Shown: one piece after another, positions 1 through 7,999 of the stretch | Layout of the letters: every line of letters starts with the position of its first letter | Numbering within the stretch: position 1 is the stretch's first letter | Assembly: GCA_965372385.1 (NCBI GenBank) | Contig: CBDVCD010000010.1 | Location: 1 to 32,696 of the forward strand | Direction of reading: 5' to 3' | Origin: JASJBU01 sp965372385 | Lineage (GTDB): Bacteria > Pseudomonadota > Gammaproteobacteria > Chromatiales > Chromatiaceae | DNA: 32,696 nucleotides | Notes under the pieces: generated by a model | Told to the model about the DNA's origin: nothing | Seen by the model: only the letters and a program-made list of their open reading frames with translations | Database searches by the model: none | Position numbers and translations under genes: made by a program

Positions 1-29
1 GCTTCATTGACCGGTGTAGCAGATACAAA

Positions 30-425
30 TCAGACACGCCCCAGCACAGAAAAGCTTCTAATAAAGGGTCCAGCCATCCGTGGATCCTTGATCATGGCGG
101 AGTAATCACCCACCACGAACTTCATCTTGCGGGAGGTGAACGCCATACCCAATCCCATCACTCCCGGCGGCTTCACCATCCACTTGCGCCACTGATCTTC
201 TGAAGCGCGGATATCCCAGTTCATCTCCTGTCCGTCATAGGCGCCTGCTGCCGTCGCCTTGCCATTTTCAACTGTCAGGACCCCACGGGGCTGCCCATCT
301 CCATCAAATCCATAGCCAATAACGCTGTTGAATCCAATCTGAGCGAGGGCATCCGACAGTTCCGGTTCAGCATTCCAATGGTCCATGTAACCCTTCATCC
401 ATTCATCTGAAAACAGTTCTGCCAT
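30..425 (-). CDS. SCP2-like sterol/lipid-binding domain protein
   Basis: A 131-residue soluble protein. The pattern of an N-terminal SDEWM helix, a central stretch with VENGKATAAGAYDG and then SEDQWRKWM, and a C-terminal part with MGLGMAFTSRKMKFVVGDYSAM resembles small stand-alone SCP-2 sterol-transfer domains, which bind lipids in a hydrophobic tunnel. No signal peptide or membrane segment is visible, so it is probably cytoplasmic. The ATG lies at 423-425 and the TGA at 30-32. It is divergent from the dynamin-like gene across a gap of about 350 bases. The ligand cannot be predicted. The family call is from recognition of the fold pattern only. Confidence 0.7.
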   Translation of the reverse strand: MAELFSDEWMKGYMDHWNAEPELSDALAQIGFNSVIGYGFDGDGQPRGVLTVENGKATAAGAYDGQEMNWDIRASEDQWRKWMVKPPGVMGLGMAFTSRKMKFVVGDYSAMIKDPRMAGPFIRSFSVLGRV

Positions 426-772
426 TGTCTACTCCCGAAATTTTTACAATTTTTAAGCTGTGATGGGCCCGGTGAATTCTAGCCCTACTAAGTTAGACCG
501 GGCAGTATCCCCGATGCTGCATGCCAATGCAACTTGATATGACATCTAGAAGCCTTTACAAAACAGTAAATTAAGTATTTCATCGATTACCGAATTACCG
601 ACATTTCAATGACCTGTGCTAAATCAAAGTGGTTAACTCCCAACTCTCAGGTTCCAGTCACTAAAATTAACTGTTCCCATCTCTAATTGACGCGCTACTA
701 TGTATTCAAAACCCGGGACAGGCGTCCTGAACAAGATAACGATATGCCACCGAAGCAGGAGTTTTAACAGTC
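426..772. other. Divergent intergenic region
   Basis: A 347-base AT-richer gap between two divergent genes, so it must hold promoters for both. I see no convincing -35/-10 pair with correct spacing. A 7-bp inverted repeat (GCCCGGT at 467-473 with ACCGGGC at 497-503) could form a stem over a 23-base loop. A good ribosome binding site (GGAG) sits just before the ATG at 773. No tRNA, small RNA or extra gene is recognisable. Confidence 0.5.
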
Positions 773-2287
773 ATGCACCCCGCCGGACAAATCATTGAAG
801 CCCGTTTACAACATCTCGAATCCCATCTGGAGCAGGAAAACCCTATTCTTTTGAAGACCGTACAGAGCTTCCGGGTGTTGGATGGCATCGCTTTTAAACT
901 CGGCCTGCTGGAAGGCGACAACTCCTTTGCCACCCAGATCCCCTGGTGGCCATTGATCTCAATCCTCGGCACCTTCTCTTCCGGCAAATCGACATTCATC
1001 AACCACTACATTCAACACAATCTGCAACGTTCCGGCAATCAGGCGGTGGACGATAAGTTCACCGTGCTCTGCTACAGCAAGGAGGCCACCGCGCATGCCT
1101 TACCCGGCGTGGCATTGGATTCGGACCCCCGTTTCCCTTTCTATCAGATGTCTGATGAGATCGAGAAGGTCGCCAAGGGGGAAGGTGATCGAATCGACGC
1201 CTATCTACAATTGAAGACCTGCCCCAGCGAACGCTTGCGAGGCAAAATCCTCATCGACTCCCCCGGATTCGATGCCGATGCCCAGCGCACCTCAACGCTC
1301 AGAATCACCGATCACATCATCGACCTGTCCGACCTGGTCCTGGTCCTGTTCGATGCCCGCCATCCGGAGCCGGGTGCCATGAAGGACACCCTTAACCACT
1401 TGATCGATCGCACCATACACCGGGCGGATACCGGCAAATTCCTCTACATCCTCAATCAGATCGACACCACCGCCAGAGAGAACAATCCGGAGGATGTCAT
1501 CGCCGCCTGGCAGCGCGCCCTCGGCGAGCGCGGCCTCACAGCAGGGCGCTTTTTTGCCATCTACAACCCGGATGCCGCTGTCCCGATTGAGGATGAAGCC
1601 CTCAGAAACCGCTATGAGATGAAGCGGGATGCCGACCTCAATGAAATCCATGGCCGCATGGAGGAGGTTGAGATCGAACGCGCCTACCGAATCGTCGGCG
1701 CCCTGGAAAAGACCGCCCGTGACATCGAAGAGCGCAGCATTCCCCTGGTAACCCGTACCTTGGCACACTGGCGCAAACGCGTCCTCTGGGGTGACAGTAT
1801 CCTGATGGGTGGCCTGATGATCTTGCTGCTGGGCCTGACAATCAAGGCCAACTACTGGACCGGGTTCAGCTTCACCCCGCCCTGGTTACAGGAGGGCAGC
1901 AACCCGGCCATTCCCTGGTTGACCCTTGGAGCGCTTGCAGTCGTACTGCTACTGATCCATTTTGCCGTCCGCTCTCTCGCCGCAAAGACCCTGCTGGGTT
2001 ACCTCAAAAAAGAAGCGGCCAAGGCCAACCTGAAAAGCAACCCGCTTAATGCATTTCTACGCAGCACCAAACCCTGGCGCAGTATCTTTCTGCGATCACC
2101 GGCCGGTTGGGGCCGAAAAGTCCGCAGACAGCTGACCCAGGTGATCCAGGATACCGATACCTACGTCCAGAACCTCAATGACCAGTTCACTAACCCCTCC
2201 GGGACAGAGAGAGTGCCACTGGACGATCCAAAACCAGCAGCAGGCTCGCCTCCCATCGAGACGCCCGCACCTCTGCTGAAAGAGTAG
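773..2287 (+). CDS. Dynamin-like / EHD-type GTPase with membrane hairpin
   Basis: A 504-residue large GTPase. The P-loop GTFSSGKST is at residues 66-74, the G3 motif IDSPGF follows near residue 162, and LNQID near residue 228 is in the place of the NKxD guanine-specificity motif, with Gln for Lys. The GTFSSGKS loop and following region resemble the dynamin/EHD group of membrane-remodelling GTPases. Two hydrophobic segments (about 341-362 and 380-401) separated by a short loop form a likely membrane hairpin, as in bacterial dynamin-like proteins; the C-terminal 100 residues are basic then Pro/Ala-rich. It stands alone, whereas many bacterial dynamin-like proteins occur in tandem pairs. Membrane remodelling or repair is inferred from the family. 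The start is supported by GGAG eight bases upstream. Confidence 0.8.
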   Translation: MHPAGQIIEARLQHLESHLEQENPILLKTVQSFRVLDGIAFKLGLLEGDNSFATQIPWWPLISILGTFSSGKSTFINHYIQHNLQRSGNQAVDDKFTVLCYSKEATAHALPGVALDSDPRFPFYQMSDEIEKVAKGEGDRIDAYLQLKTCPSERLRGKILIDSPGFDADAQRTSTLRITDHIIDLSDLVLVLFDARHPEPGAMKDTLNHLIDRTIHRADTGKFLYILNQIDTTARENNPEDVIAAWQRALGERGLTAGRFFAIYNPDAAVPIEDEALRNRYEMKRDADLNEIHGRMEEVEIERAYRIVGALEKTARDIEERSIPLVTRTLAHWRKRVLWGDSILMGGLMILLLGLTIKANYWTGFSFTPPWLQEGSNPAIPWLTLGALAVVLLLIHFAVRSLAAKTLLGYLKKEAAKANLKSNPLNAFLRSTKPWRSIFLRSPAGWGRKVRRQLTQVIQDTDTYVQNLNDQFTNPSGTERVPLDDPKPAAGSPPIETPAPLLKE

Positions 2288-2346
2288 TATTCCCAGTAAC
2301 TGATGGGTATATAGCCTAGTGGCTCAAGGATGCGCCACTTGAGAGT

Positions 2347-3543
2347 CTATGTCGCCGGCTCAGGAACCGTATAAAACCGTCGGCAGTTCCTGCCTTTGGT
2401 TTTACATTCATACATTGCCTGGTCTGCTCCGCTATAGAGTTTGTCAAGGGCCATCACTGGATTGTCATCATAACTTCTTTCGCTCAGCAGATAACTGATG
2501 CCGATACTGACAGTCACACCAAGCGTTCCCAGATCGCCACCCAGTTCCAGCCGCCCAAGTCGCTCCTGGATACGCCTGGCCATGAGATCGGCGCCCTCCA
2601 TACCGGCATCCGGCAGAATGATGACGAACTCCTCACCACCAACCCGGGCAACCAGATCGCCCCCACGAGCCTCTTCTTTCAACACCCTTGCTATGAGACA
2701 GAGAACCCGATCTCCCACCACGTGTCCCCATTTATCATTGATCTGTTTGAAGAAGTCCACGTCCAACAGCATCAAACTACAGGACTGTCCATAGCGCATG
2801 GCACGGGAAACCATGGCCTCGGCCTCGGTGAAAAAATAGCGTCGATTGTGTAATCCCGTGAGTTCATCCTCGATGGAAAGCTGTTGATAGCGTCGCTTGA
2901 GGTGTTCAGACTCCTCTAAAGCCACACGCAACTCTCGGGTGCGTTCATCCACCTTCTGTTCCAAGTTGTGAATCAAACGGTGATTATGCAGGATCTGCCC
3001 TAGGTAGCTGCCGAACAGGCTCAGCCCATGCTGTTGCCAGGGCTCAAAAAAATCCTTCAGGGAGTGCGAGGCATTCAGGATTGCCAGAACCTCCCCCCCC
3101 ATCTTGACCGGGATACAGATCAGTGAGCCTGGCACCTTTCCATTCAACGATGCCTTTAAAAACTCCTTGCTGTTGGAGCAGTCGCGGCAGTATTGCATCT
3201 CGCCAGTCCGCACCGCGACTCCCATAATGCCCTCATCCATGGCAAACTGCATTACCCGCTCAACCTTAGGTGGTTCAACCGAGGTTCCTGAAATCTCTTC
3301 GTGAAACTCATCCATGCTGATTCCGGCCACGCAATCCAATTTACCTTCCGATAAGCGGAAGAGTGAGCAGCTGTCCAGCACCTGATAGCGCATCAGCTCA
3401 GTCAGGGCAATCTTGATAATCTCTTCCTCACCCTTGGCATCTATCTCAATTTGAGATAACGCCTTTATGAGCGATAGGTGATCAAAAAGACTGAAGAATC
3501 GCTCACGTAGATTCTGTGAAGCTAGATCATTAGGGATATCCAT
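2347..3543 (-). CDS. GAF-GGDEF diguanylate cyclase
   Basis: A 398-residue cytoplasmic signalling enzyme expected to make cyclic di-GMP from two GTP. A GAF-like sensory domain (about 35-175) is followed by a coiled-coil linker (EQKVDERTRELRVALEESEH) and a GGDEF domain that opens with DELTGLHNRRYF. The active-site loop reads GGEEF, a fully active variant. The RGGD sequence five residues before it is an intact RxxD I-site, so product feedback inhibition is expected. There is no phosphodiesterase domain. It starts 10 bases after the stop of the HDOD gene, so the two are very likely cotranscribed. The ligand of the GAF domain is unknown; two Cys in CRDCS could matter. Confidence 0.9.
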   Translation of the reverse strand: MDIPNDLASQNLRERFFSLFDHLSLIKALSQIEIDAKGEEEIIKIALTELMRYQVLDSCSLFRLSEGKLDCVAGISMDEFHEEISGTSVEPPKVERVMQFAMDEGIMGVAVRTGEMQYCRDCSNSKEFLKASLNGKVPGSLICIPVKMGGEVLAILNASHSLKDFFEPWQQHGLSLFGSYLGQILHNHRLIHNLEQKVDERTRELRVALEESEHLKRRYQQLSIEDELTGLHNRRYFFTEAEAMVSRAMRYGQSCSLMLLDVDFFKQINDKWGHVVGDRVLCLIARVLKEEARGGDLVARVGGEEFVIILPDAGMEGADLMARRIQERLGRLELGGDLGTLGVTVSIGISYLLSERSYDDNPVMALDKLYSGADQAMYECKTKGRNCRRFYTVPEPAT

Positions 3544-3553
3544 CTAACCCATC

Positions 3554-4420
3554 CTAAACAGACAATAACCGGGCAACCGACCGAATCTCATCTCGTTGTT
3601 GTACAAAATCCATCTCAATCCCGCTCAGTACCTCTGCTGGTATGCCCAATTCGTGGCCCAGCGGACTGTTCTCAAACAAACCAATAAGTGACAATTCCTT
3701 AGTCTCGCTCATCCATTCGAGAATTACATTGATCAACTTCAATTCAACCGTTTGTTTTCCCGCATCAAGTGGAAAATTCTGGCTGGCAATTGCCCGTACA
3801 ACATACTCTGGCAAGTGCCAGCGATCAGTCAGCCATGCTCCCGCTTCCCCGCTGCTCAGGCCAACGAATTCATGCTCCAGATGCTCAATATCCTGTTCCG
3901 GCTGCTTGTCCAAACTGGCTAAAACACCGGCATAGTCCTGGGGAAACACATGAACCAGCACCAGCACACCAATATTGAGTAACAGGGCGGTCAAATAGGT
4001 TTCATCAGGATCGGGCCGGTGCCTGGCATCCATCTTGAAAACCAGCTTGCGTACCAGTTGAGCACTGCCAAAGGCCCGAAACCAGTATTCGTCCAGCCTG
4101 AAGCCTGGACACTTGGACGCATCGAACGAACCACATAAGACAATGCTGAATGCGAGGGTTTTTACCATCTGCAATCCAAGCACCCGAATAATCGCCTCAC
4201 TGACACTGTTGATTGGACGGGTTTGGGCAAAATAGGCGGCATTCGCCAGCCCAATGATGCGCGCCGTGAGTGGCGGGTCCTGCTCAATAACCTTCGCCAG
4301 ATCCCCGATCTCCAGATCATCATCTGGCAGCATGGCGAGTAATTGGCTTACGGTCGTCGACAATGCCGGCAGCTGTTTCAACTGTTGTACCTTGTGTCTG
4401 GCCGCTTCTGTAGTCTGCAT
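3554..4420 (-). CDS. HDOD domain signalling protein
   Basis: A 288-residue protein with an HDOD domain from about residue 15 to 215: LPALSTTVSQLLAML, then VIEQDPPLTARIIGLANAA and a SVSEAIIRVLGLQMV helix are typical. HDOD proteins are non-catalytic relatives of HD phosphohydrolases found in bacterial signalling, often with cyclic di-GMP enzymes. Here the gene directly precedes a diguanylate cyclase with a 10-base gap, which supports a shared pathway. It is divergent from the Nudix/nadA pair; the shared 238-base gap contains a palindrome. No membrane segment is seen. Its output partner cannot be read from the sequence. Confidence 0.88.
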   Translation of the reverse strand: MQTTEAARHKVQQLKQLPALSTTVSQLLAMLPDDDLEIGDLAKVIEQDPPLTARIIGLANAAYFAQTRPINSVSEAIIRVLGLQMVKTLAFSIVLCGSFDASKCPGFRLDEYWFRAFGSAQLVRKLVFKMDARHRPDPDETYLTALLLNIGVLVLVHVFPQDYAGVLASLDKQPEQDIEHLEHEFVGLSSGEAGAWLTDRWHLPEYVVRAIASQNFPLDAGKQTVELKLINVILEWMSETKELSLIGLFENSPLGHELGIPAEVLSGIEMDFVQQRDEIRSVARLLSV

Positions 4421-4553
4421 TCTGCTTGTATCCCCAAGTTTTCCTAACTCTGTAGAACGGCAAATGAAGTAAAATCTTTAACTTTTAGAACATACTATTC
4501 CCGACTATTCGGTAGATCATATCCATCCTTCAACGCAAAGAAGAAACCAGTTT

Positions 4554-4568
4554 GTGTATATGATACAC
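4554..4568. promoter_or_regulatory. Palindrome upstream of nudix-nadA, candidate NrtR operator
   Basis: GTGTAT and ATACAC form a perfect 6+6 palindrome around a 3-base centre; with flanking bases it extends to 21 bp with two unpaired positions. It lies about 90 bases before the Nudix start and includes TATGAT, a near-consensus -10 hexamer, although I find no matching -35. NrtR-family regulators are known to bind palindromes of about 21 bp in front of NAD genes, so autoregulation of this operon is a reasonable inference. Confidence 0.45.
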
Positions 4569-4658
4569 TAAGCAAGCGCTCCCCTGACAATCACCAGTCA
4601 GATAACAAAAGATAGCTTCACCCGATAGACAGGACGTTAAAACACCGAACTAATTGAT

Positions 4659-5336
4659 ATGCAAGGCGGCTCATTCTGTTATCTATATCCGCATCCAGCG
4701 GTCACCACGGACGTGGTGCTTTTCACCATCCAGGAGCAACAACTGCTGATCCTGCTGATCCAACGTGCTGCCGCCCCCTTCAGTGAGATGTGGGCGCTGC
4801 CTGGTGGCTTCCTGGAAATTGATGAGGACCTGGAGACATGTGCCGCACGGGAACTAGAGGAAGAGACCGGTATCACTGGCCTTTACCTGGAGCAGCTCTA
4901 TACCTTCGGCACCCCGGAAAGAGACCCACGGGAACGGGTAATCAGCGTCACTTACTACGCGCTTGCCCAATCCGACCAGCTCAATCCCAGAGCGGCCAGC
5001 GATGCCAGGCAAGCTGACTGGTTTCCCATTGGGTCACTTCCCGACCTGGCCTTCGACCATGCCGACATCATCGAACTCGCCCATCGTCGGTTGGTGGCAA
5101 AACTGGACTATTCCAGCATCGCCTTTCAGTTCATGCCACAGACCTTTACCCTGAGTGAATTACAGTCTGTCTATGAAATACTGCTGAACATACAACTCGA
5201 TAAACGAAACTTCCGCAAACGCATTCTTGCCCAGGATCTGATCCAAGCGACCGGCAAACATACCCACACCGGCAGTCACCGGCCAGCCAGAACCTATCGC
5301 GCCAAGAACCCAAAGCGGGTGGTTATACTCAAATAA
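4659..5336 (+). CDS. nrtR: NrtR-like Nudix protein (NAD metabolism regulator or hydrolase)
   Basis: A 225-residue two-domain protein. The Nudix domain (about 12-150) has a complete Nudix box, GFLEIDE followed by seven residues and RELEEETGI, so catalysis may be retained. The C-terminal part (about 155-225), with FTLSELQSVYEILLN and DKRNFRKRIL, matches the winged-helix DNA-binding region of NrtR regulators, which sense ADP-ribose or related NAD intermediates. It is followed after 21 bases by nadA, which strongly supports a role in NAD synthesis. The ribosome binding site before the ATG is weak. The alternative is a plain ADP-ribose-type Nudix hydrolase. The last 25 residues are basic (RPARTYRAKNPKR). 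Confidence 0.75.
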   Translation: MQGGSFCYLYPHPAVTTDVVLFTIQEQQLLILLIQRAAAPFSEMWALPGGFLEIDEDLETCAARELEEETGITGLYLEQLYTFGTPERDPRERVISVTYYALAQSDQLNPRAASDARQADWFPIGSLPDLAFDHADIIELAHRRLVAKLDYSSIAFQFMPQTFTLSELQSVYEILLNIQLDKRNFRKRILAQDLIQATGKHTHTGSHRPARTYRAKNPKRVVILK

Positions 5337-5357
5337 GGTAGTAACGAGGATCCATTC

Positions 5358-6422
5358 ATGAGCGTTCAATCTATTAAGCTGCCTACCATCCAGGTCCCTC
5401 CACACCCCCAGTGGCCGATATTGAGCCTGGACGAAAAACACGAGCTCAAGGCCCAGATCAAAGACAAACTACAAAAGCAGAACGCGGTCCTGGTCGCTCA
5501 CTACTATACCGATGCCGATCTGCAGTCCCTGGCGGAGGAGACTGGGGGCTGCGTGGCCGACTCACTGGAGATGGCGCGCTTCGGTGCTGAACAGGACGCA
5601 CAAACCCTGGCTGTCTGCGGGGTGCGCTTCATGGGCGAGACCGCCAAGATACTCAATCCGGAAAAGCGGGTCATCATGCCTGACCTCAACGCCACCTGCT
5701 CCCTGGACGTGGGTTGTCCGGCAGACCTGTTCAGCGCATTCTGCGATGCCCACCCCGACCACACCGTGGTGGTCTACGCCAACACCAGTGCCGAGGTCAA
5801 GGCACGCTCCGACTGGGTGGTCACCTCCGGTATCGCTTTGCCGATCGTCGAGTATCTGGCAAACAAGGGGGAGAAGGTCCTCTGGGCCCCGGACCGCCAT
5901 CTCGGCAACTACGTGCAACGAGTCACCGGGGCGGAGATGACCCTATGGCCCGGCTCCTGTGTGGTGCATGAAGAGTTCAAATCGGTGGCATTGGAACGGA
6001 TCAGACGCCTGCACCCCGATGCCGCCGTGCTGGTGCATCCTGAATCCCCCCAAAACGTGATCGAGCAGGCGGATGTGGTGGGCTCCACCACCGCCCTGAT
6101 CAAGGCCGTGGCCGCGCTGGAGAACAAGGAGTTCATCGTCGCCACCGATGGTGGCATCTTCTATAAGATGCAGCAGATGGCCCCGGATAAGGTACTGATC
6201 GAGGCCCCCACCGAAGGCGAGGGTGCCACCTGCGTCAGCTGCGCCCATTGCCCCTGGATGGGCATGAACTCACTGCAGAATCTCTCACAAGTGCTGGAGA
6301 GTGGGGAAAACGAGATCCTTATCGACCCAGCCATCCGGGAAAGAGCAGTCATCCCGATCAGGCGCATGCTGGGTTTTGCCAGGGAGCATGGGATTGGCAT
6401 GCAGGGAAAAGGCAATGCCTGA
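5358..6422 (+). CDS. nadA: Quinolinate synthase NadA
   Basis: A 354-residue cytoplasmic iron-sulfur enzyme that condenses iminoaspartate with dihydroxyacetone phosphate to make quinolinate, the first ring of de novo NAD synthesis. The three cluster ligands expected for the long NadA type are present at Cys114, Cys201 and Cys298 (the last in CVSCAHCPWMGMN). The length matches the proteobacterial family. Other hallmarks are VLVAHYYTDADLQ near the N-terminus, MGETAKIL and DLNATCSLD. GAGG lies at a good distance before the ATG. It is the second gene of the Nudix-nadA pair; nadB and nadC are not in the window. Confidence 0.97.
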   Translation: MSVQSIKLPTIQVPPHPQWPILSLDEKHELKAQIKDKLQKQNAVLVAHYYTDADLQSLAEETGGCVADSLEMARFGAEQDAQTLAVCGVRFMGETAKILNPEKRVIMPDLNATCSLDVGCPADLFSAFCDAHPDHTVVVYANTSAEVKARSDWVVTSGIALPIVEYLANKGEKVLWAPDRHLGNYVQRVTGAEMTLWPGSCVVHEEFKSVALERIRRLHPDAAVLVHPESPQNVIEQADVVGSTTALIKAVAALENKEFIVATDGGIFYKMQQMAPDKVLIEAPTEGEGATCVSCAHCPWMGMNSLQNLSQVLESGENEILIDPAIRERAVIPIRRMLGFAREHGIGMQGKGNA

Positions 6423-6445
6423 TGGAAATCGGCTGATCTCAAAAG

Positions 6446-6484
6446 GGCTTTCCGAACATCATATCTCATGTTTTTCGGAAAGCC
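6446..6484 (-). terminator. Hairpin terminator after the Met-rich membrane protein gene
   Basis: GGCTTTCCGAA (6446-6456) pairs perfectly with TTCGGAAAGCC (6474-6484), an 11-bp stem with a 17-base loop. On the minus strand the stem is followed by CTTTT, as expected for an intrinsic terminator of the minus-strand gene. On the plus strand, where it lies 24 bases after nadA, there is no T-run, so it may only weakly end nadA transcripts. Confidence 0.65.
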
Positions 6485-6489
6485 TGACT

Positions 6490-6514
6490 CACTAGGAGGC
6501 TGTCGGGTTTAACC
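6490..6514. repeat. Solo end of the 13-kb MITE family
   Basis: These 25 bases are identical to the left end of the MITE-like element at 13048 (including two flanking bases, CA). Only one terminal repeat is present; no second end is found nearby. It sits two bases downstream of the stop codon of the Met-rich membrane gene, so it is probably a remnant left by partial deletion. Confidence 0.7.
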
Positions 6515-6516
6515 CC

Positions 6517-7083
6517 CTACCAGGGCGAAAACGAATTCATAAAATCCATCGGCCGCCCCATCTGATTGATATCCCGGCTCATCACACCCGTATTGAGGGT
6601 CATGGTCCGCATGGACTGATTCATCTCGAAGATATTGAACGTCATGTCTTCCATGCTCTGCTTCACCAGCCCAAAATCCGTACTCATGCTACCCGTGTCA
6701 CCATGTATGCTGGCGATATGCGACTCCATACTGCCAATCTTCTCTACCAGCACCGTAATCTGTCCTGTCATGATGCCAATGTTTTTTGATAAATCCGCCA
6801 TATGGGTCGACATGGCCCCTAGATTGGACTTCATTTCCGGGTCCACATTCCGGGTCAGTGTTTTCATGTCCTGAGTCATATTGTAGATCAAATAGAAACC
6901 TGACAGACCCAGTATGGCCATCACTATCAGCGATGGGTAGACCAGCCGTTCCCAGCGGGTGATGCTTGTGTTGAAGGATTTGAAGAACTGGGTCAGGGTG
7001 ATCTCGAGCTTGACCATCGCCTTTTGCTCGGGCGATAAACCCTTCATATCAGCTTCAAACACTCTGGGGTCTTTCTCGAACAT
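6517..7083 (-). CDS. Methionine-rich single-pass membrane protein, unknown function
   Basis: A 188-residue protein I cannot assign to a named family. Residues 1-45 are charged and probably cytoplasmic; residues 48-68 form one membrane helix flanked on the inner side by ITRWER; residues 70-188 form a long helical, probably coiled-coil, periplasmic part. Met makes up 21 of 188 residues and recurs every three to seven positions (for example MEDMTFNIFEMNQSMRTMT). There is no Cys. The gene stands alone, with a hairpin terminator downstream. A scaffold or tether role is possible, and metal binding through Met is another option; neither is proven. The last residues (FSPW) lie against a transposon-end remnant, so the C-terminus may have been altered. 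Confidence 0.7.
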   Translation of the reverse strand: MFEKDPRVFEADMKGLSPEQKAMVKLEITLTQFFKSFNTSITRWERLVYPSLIVMAILGLSGFYLIYNMTQDMKTLTRNVDPEMKSNLGAMSTHMADLSKNIGIMTGQITVLVEKIGSMESHIASIHGDTGSMSTDFGLVKQSMEDMTFNIFEMNQSMRTMTLNTGVMSRDINQMGRPMDFMNSFSPW

Positions 7084-7234
7084 GATGATTAACCTAATAC
7101 TCTCTTTTCTTTGAGCCTGCTGAGTTAAACCTTAGGGCTTCTATAGTAGCACACAGGGTTTTTACTATCAGTTTGATGCCGATCCGTTGGAAACATTTTC
7201 CATCGACAACCTGCAGGTTAGCCAAAAACCGCCG

Positions 7235-7248
7235 TTACAATATTGTAA
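7235..7248. promoter_or_regulatory. Perfect 14-bp palindrome upstream of an orphan gene
   Basis: TTACAATATTGTAA is a perfect palindrome 70 bases before the ATG at 7319. It contains TACAAT, a good -10 hexamer, but I find no -35 at standard spacing. It may be an operator that overlaps the promoter. It could also be chance in an AT-rich gap. Confidence 0.3.
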
Positions 7249-7318
7249 TGAGTCACTTCATCCTGACTTGTCATGAATCTGCGATCCGGGGACTACCGTC
7301 AACAATAGGAGGTAACCC

Positions 7319-7999
7319 ATGAGCCTGGAAACCTACAATGTCTACTTTTCCGGCCAGATCATGAAAGACCGGGACCCGACAGAGGTACGCAAAAGGCTTG
7401 GCGCCCTATTCAAGCTCAAAGAGGCAGGGCTGGAGCGGCTCTTCTCCGGTCAACCGGTTGCTATCAAGCAGGGCGTCGACATGGATCAGGCGGTGAAATA
7501 CCGGCTTGCCTTCCGCGAGGCAGGTGCCCTGGTGGATATCCGCCCGGAGGAGACCGCGCCGGCATCACCCGCCCCAGCCCCTGATCCCAGAAGTGATGCC
7601 ACGCAGCATGAGGGTTTTACCCTCTCGGAACCCAACAGCTTTGATCTCAGCGACTGCACACCGGTTGTAAACCCTCAGGAGATCCCCGATATCAGCACAC
7701 TGGACCTGGACAAACCCGGGATTATCCTGGACGAGAGCAGCCCACCGGAACCCTTGGTGATCGATGTAGATGAGTGGGAGTTAAACAAACCCGGGATCAC
7801 TCTGGACGACCCAGCCCCATCTGTACGGGCCGAGATCGATACCAGTGAACTGACCCTGAATCCGGCCAATCAGGGAAGTCTGGAAGCGTATCAACAGACT
7901 GTCACCCCTGTACCGCTGCCCAATATCGACCACCTGAAATTTAACGAGCAAGACGAGAAACCGAAACAAAGGGCCCGATTCGATACCTCAGAAGACTAG
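7319..7999 (+). CDS. Conserved-looking acidic protein with L7/L12-CTD-like N-terminal domain
   Basis: A 226-residue soluble protein, not recognised by name. Residues 1-75 form a compact domain ending LFSGQPVAIKQGVDMD and then FREAGALVDI; this LK-G-(x)-A-(x)-AGA-V pattern recalls the C-terminal domain of ribosomal protein L7/L12 but is only a resemblance. The rest is acidic, Pro-rich and low complexity, with two related units, LDKPGIILD and LNKPGITLD, 38 residues apart. A very strong Shine-Dalgarno (AGGAGGT) precedes the ATG. The 3' end overlaps the convergent DUF3108 gene by 12 bases. Such N-terminal domains followed by disordered tails suggest a binding or adaptor role, which is inference. 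Confidence 0.75.
   Translation: MSLETYNVYFSGQIMKDRDPTEVRKRLGALFKLKEAGLERLFSGQPVAIKQGVDMDQAVKYRLAFREAGALVDIRPEETAPASPAPAPDPRSDATQHEGFTLSEPNSFDLSDCTPVVNPQEIPDISTLDLDKPGIILDESSPPEPLVIDVDEWELNKPGITLDDPAPSVRAEIDTSELTLNPANQGSLEAYQQTVTPVPLPNIDHLKFNEQDEKPKQRARFDTSED

Noticed and set aside
687..715. TTGACG upstream of the dynamin-like gene as a -35 box
   Set aside because: No -10-like hexamer at 16-18 bases spacing.
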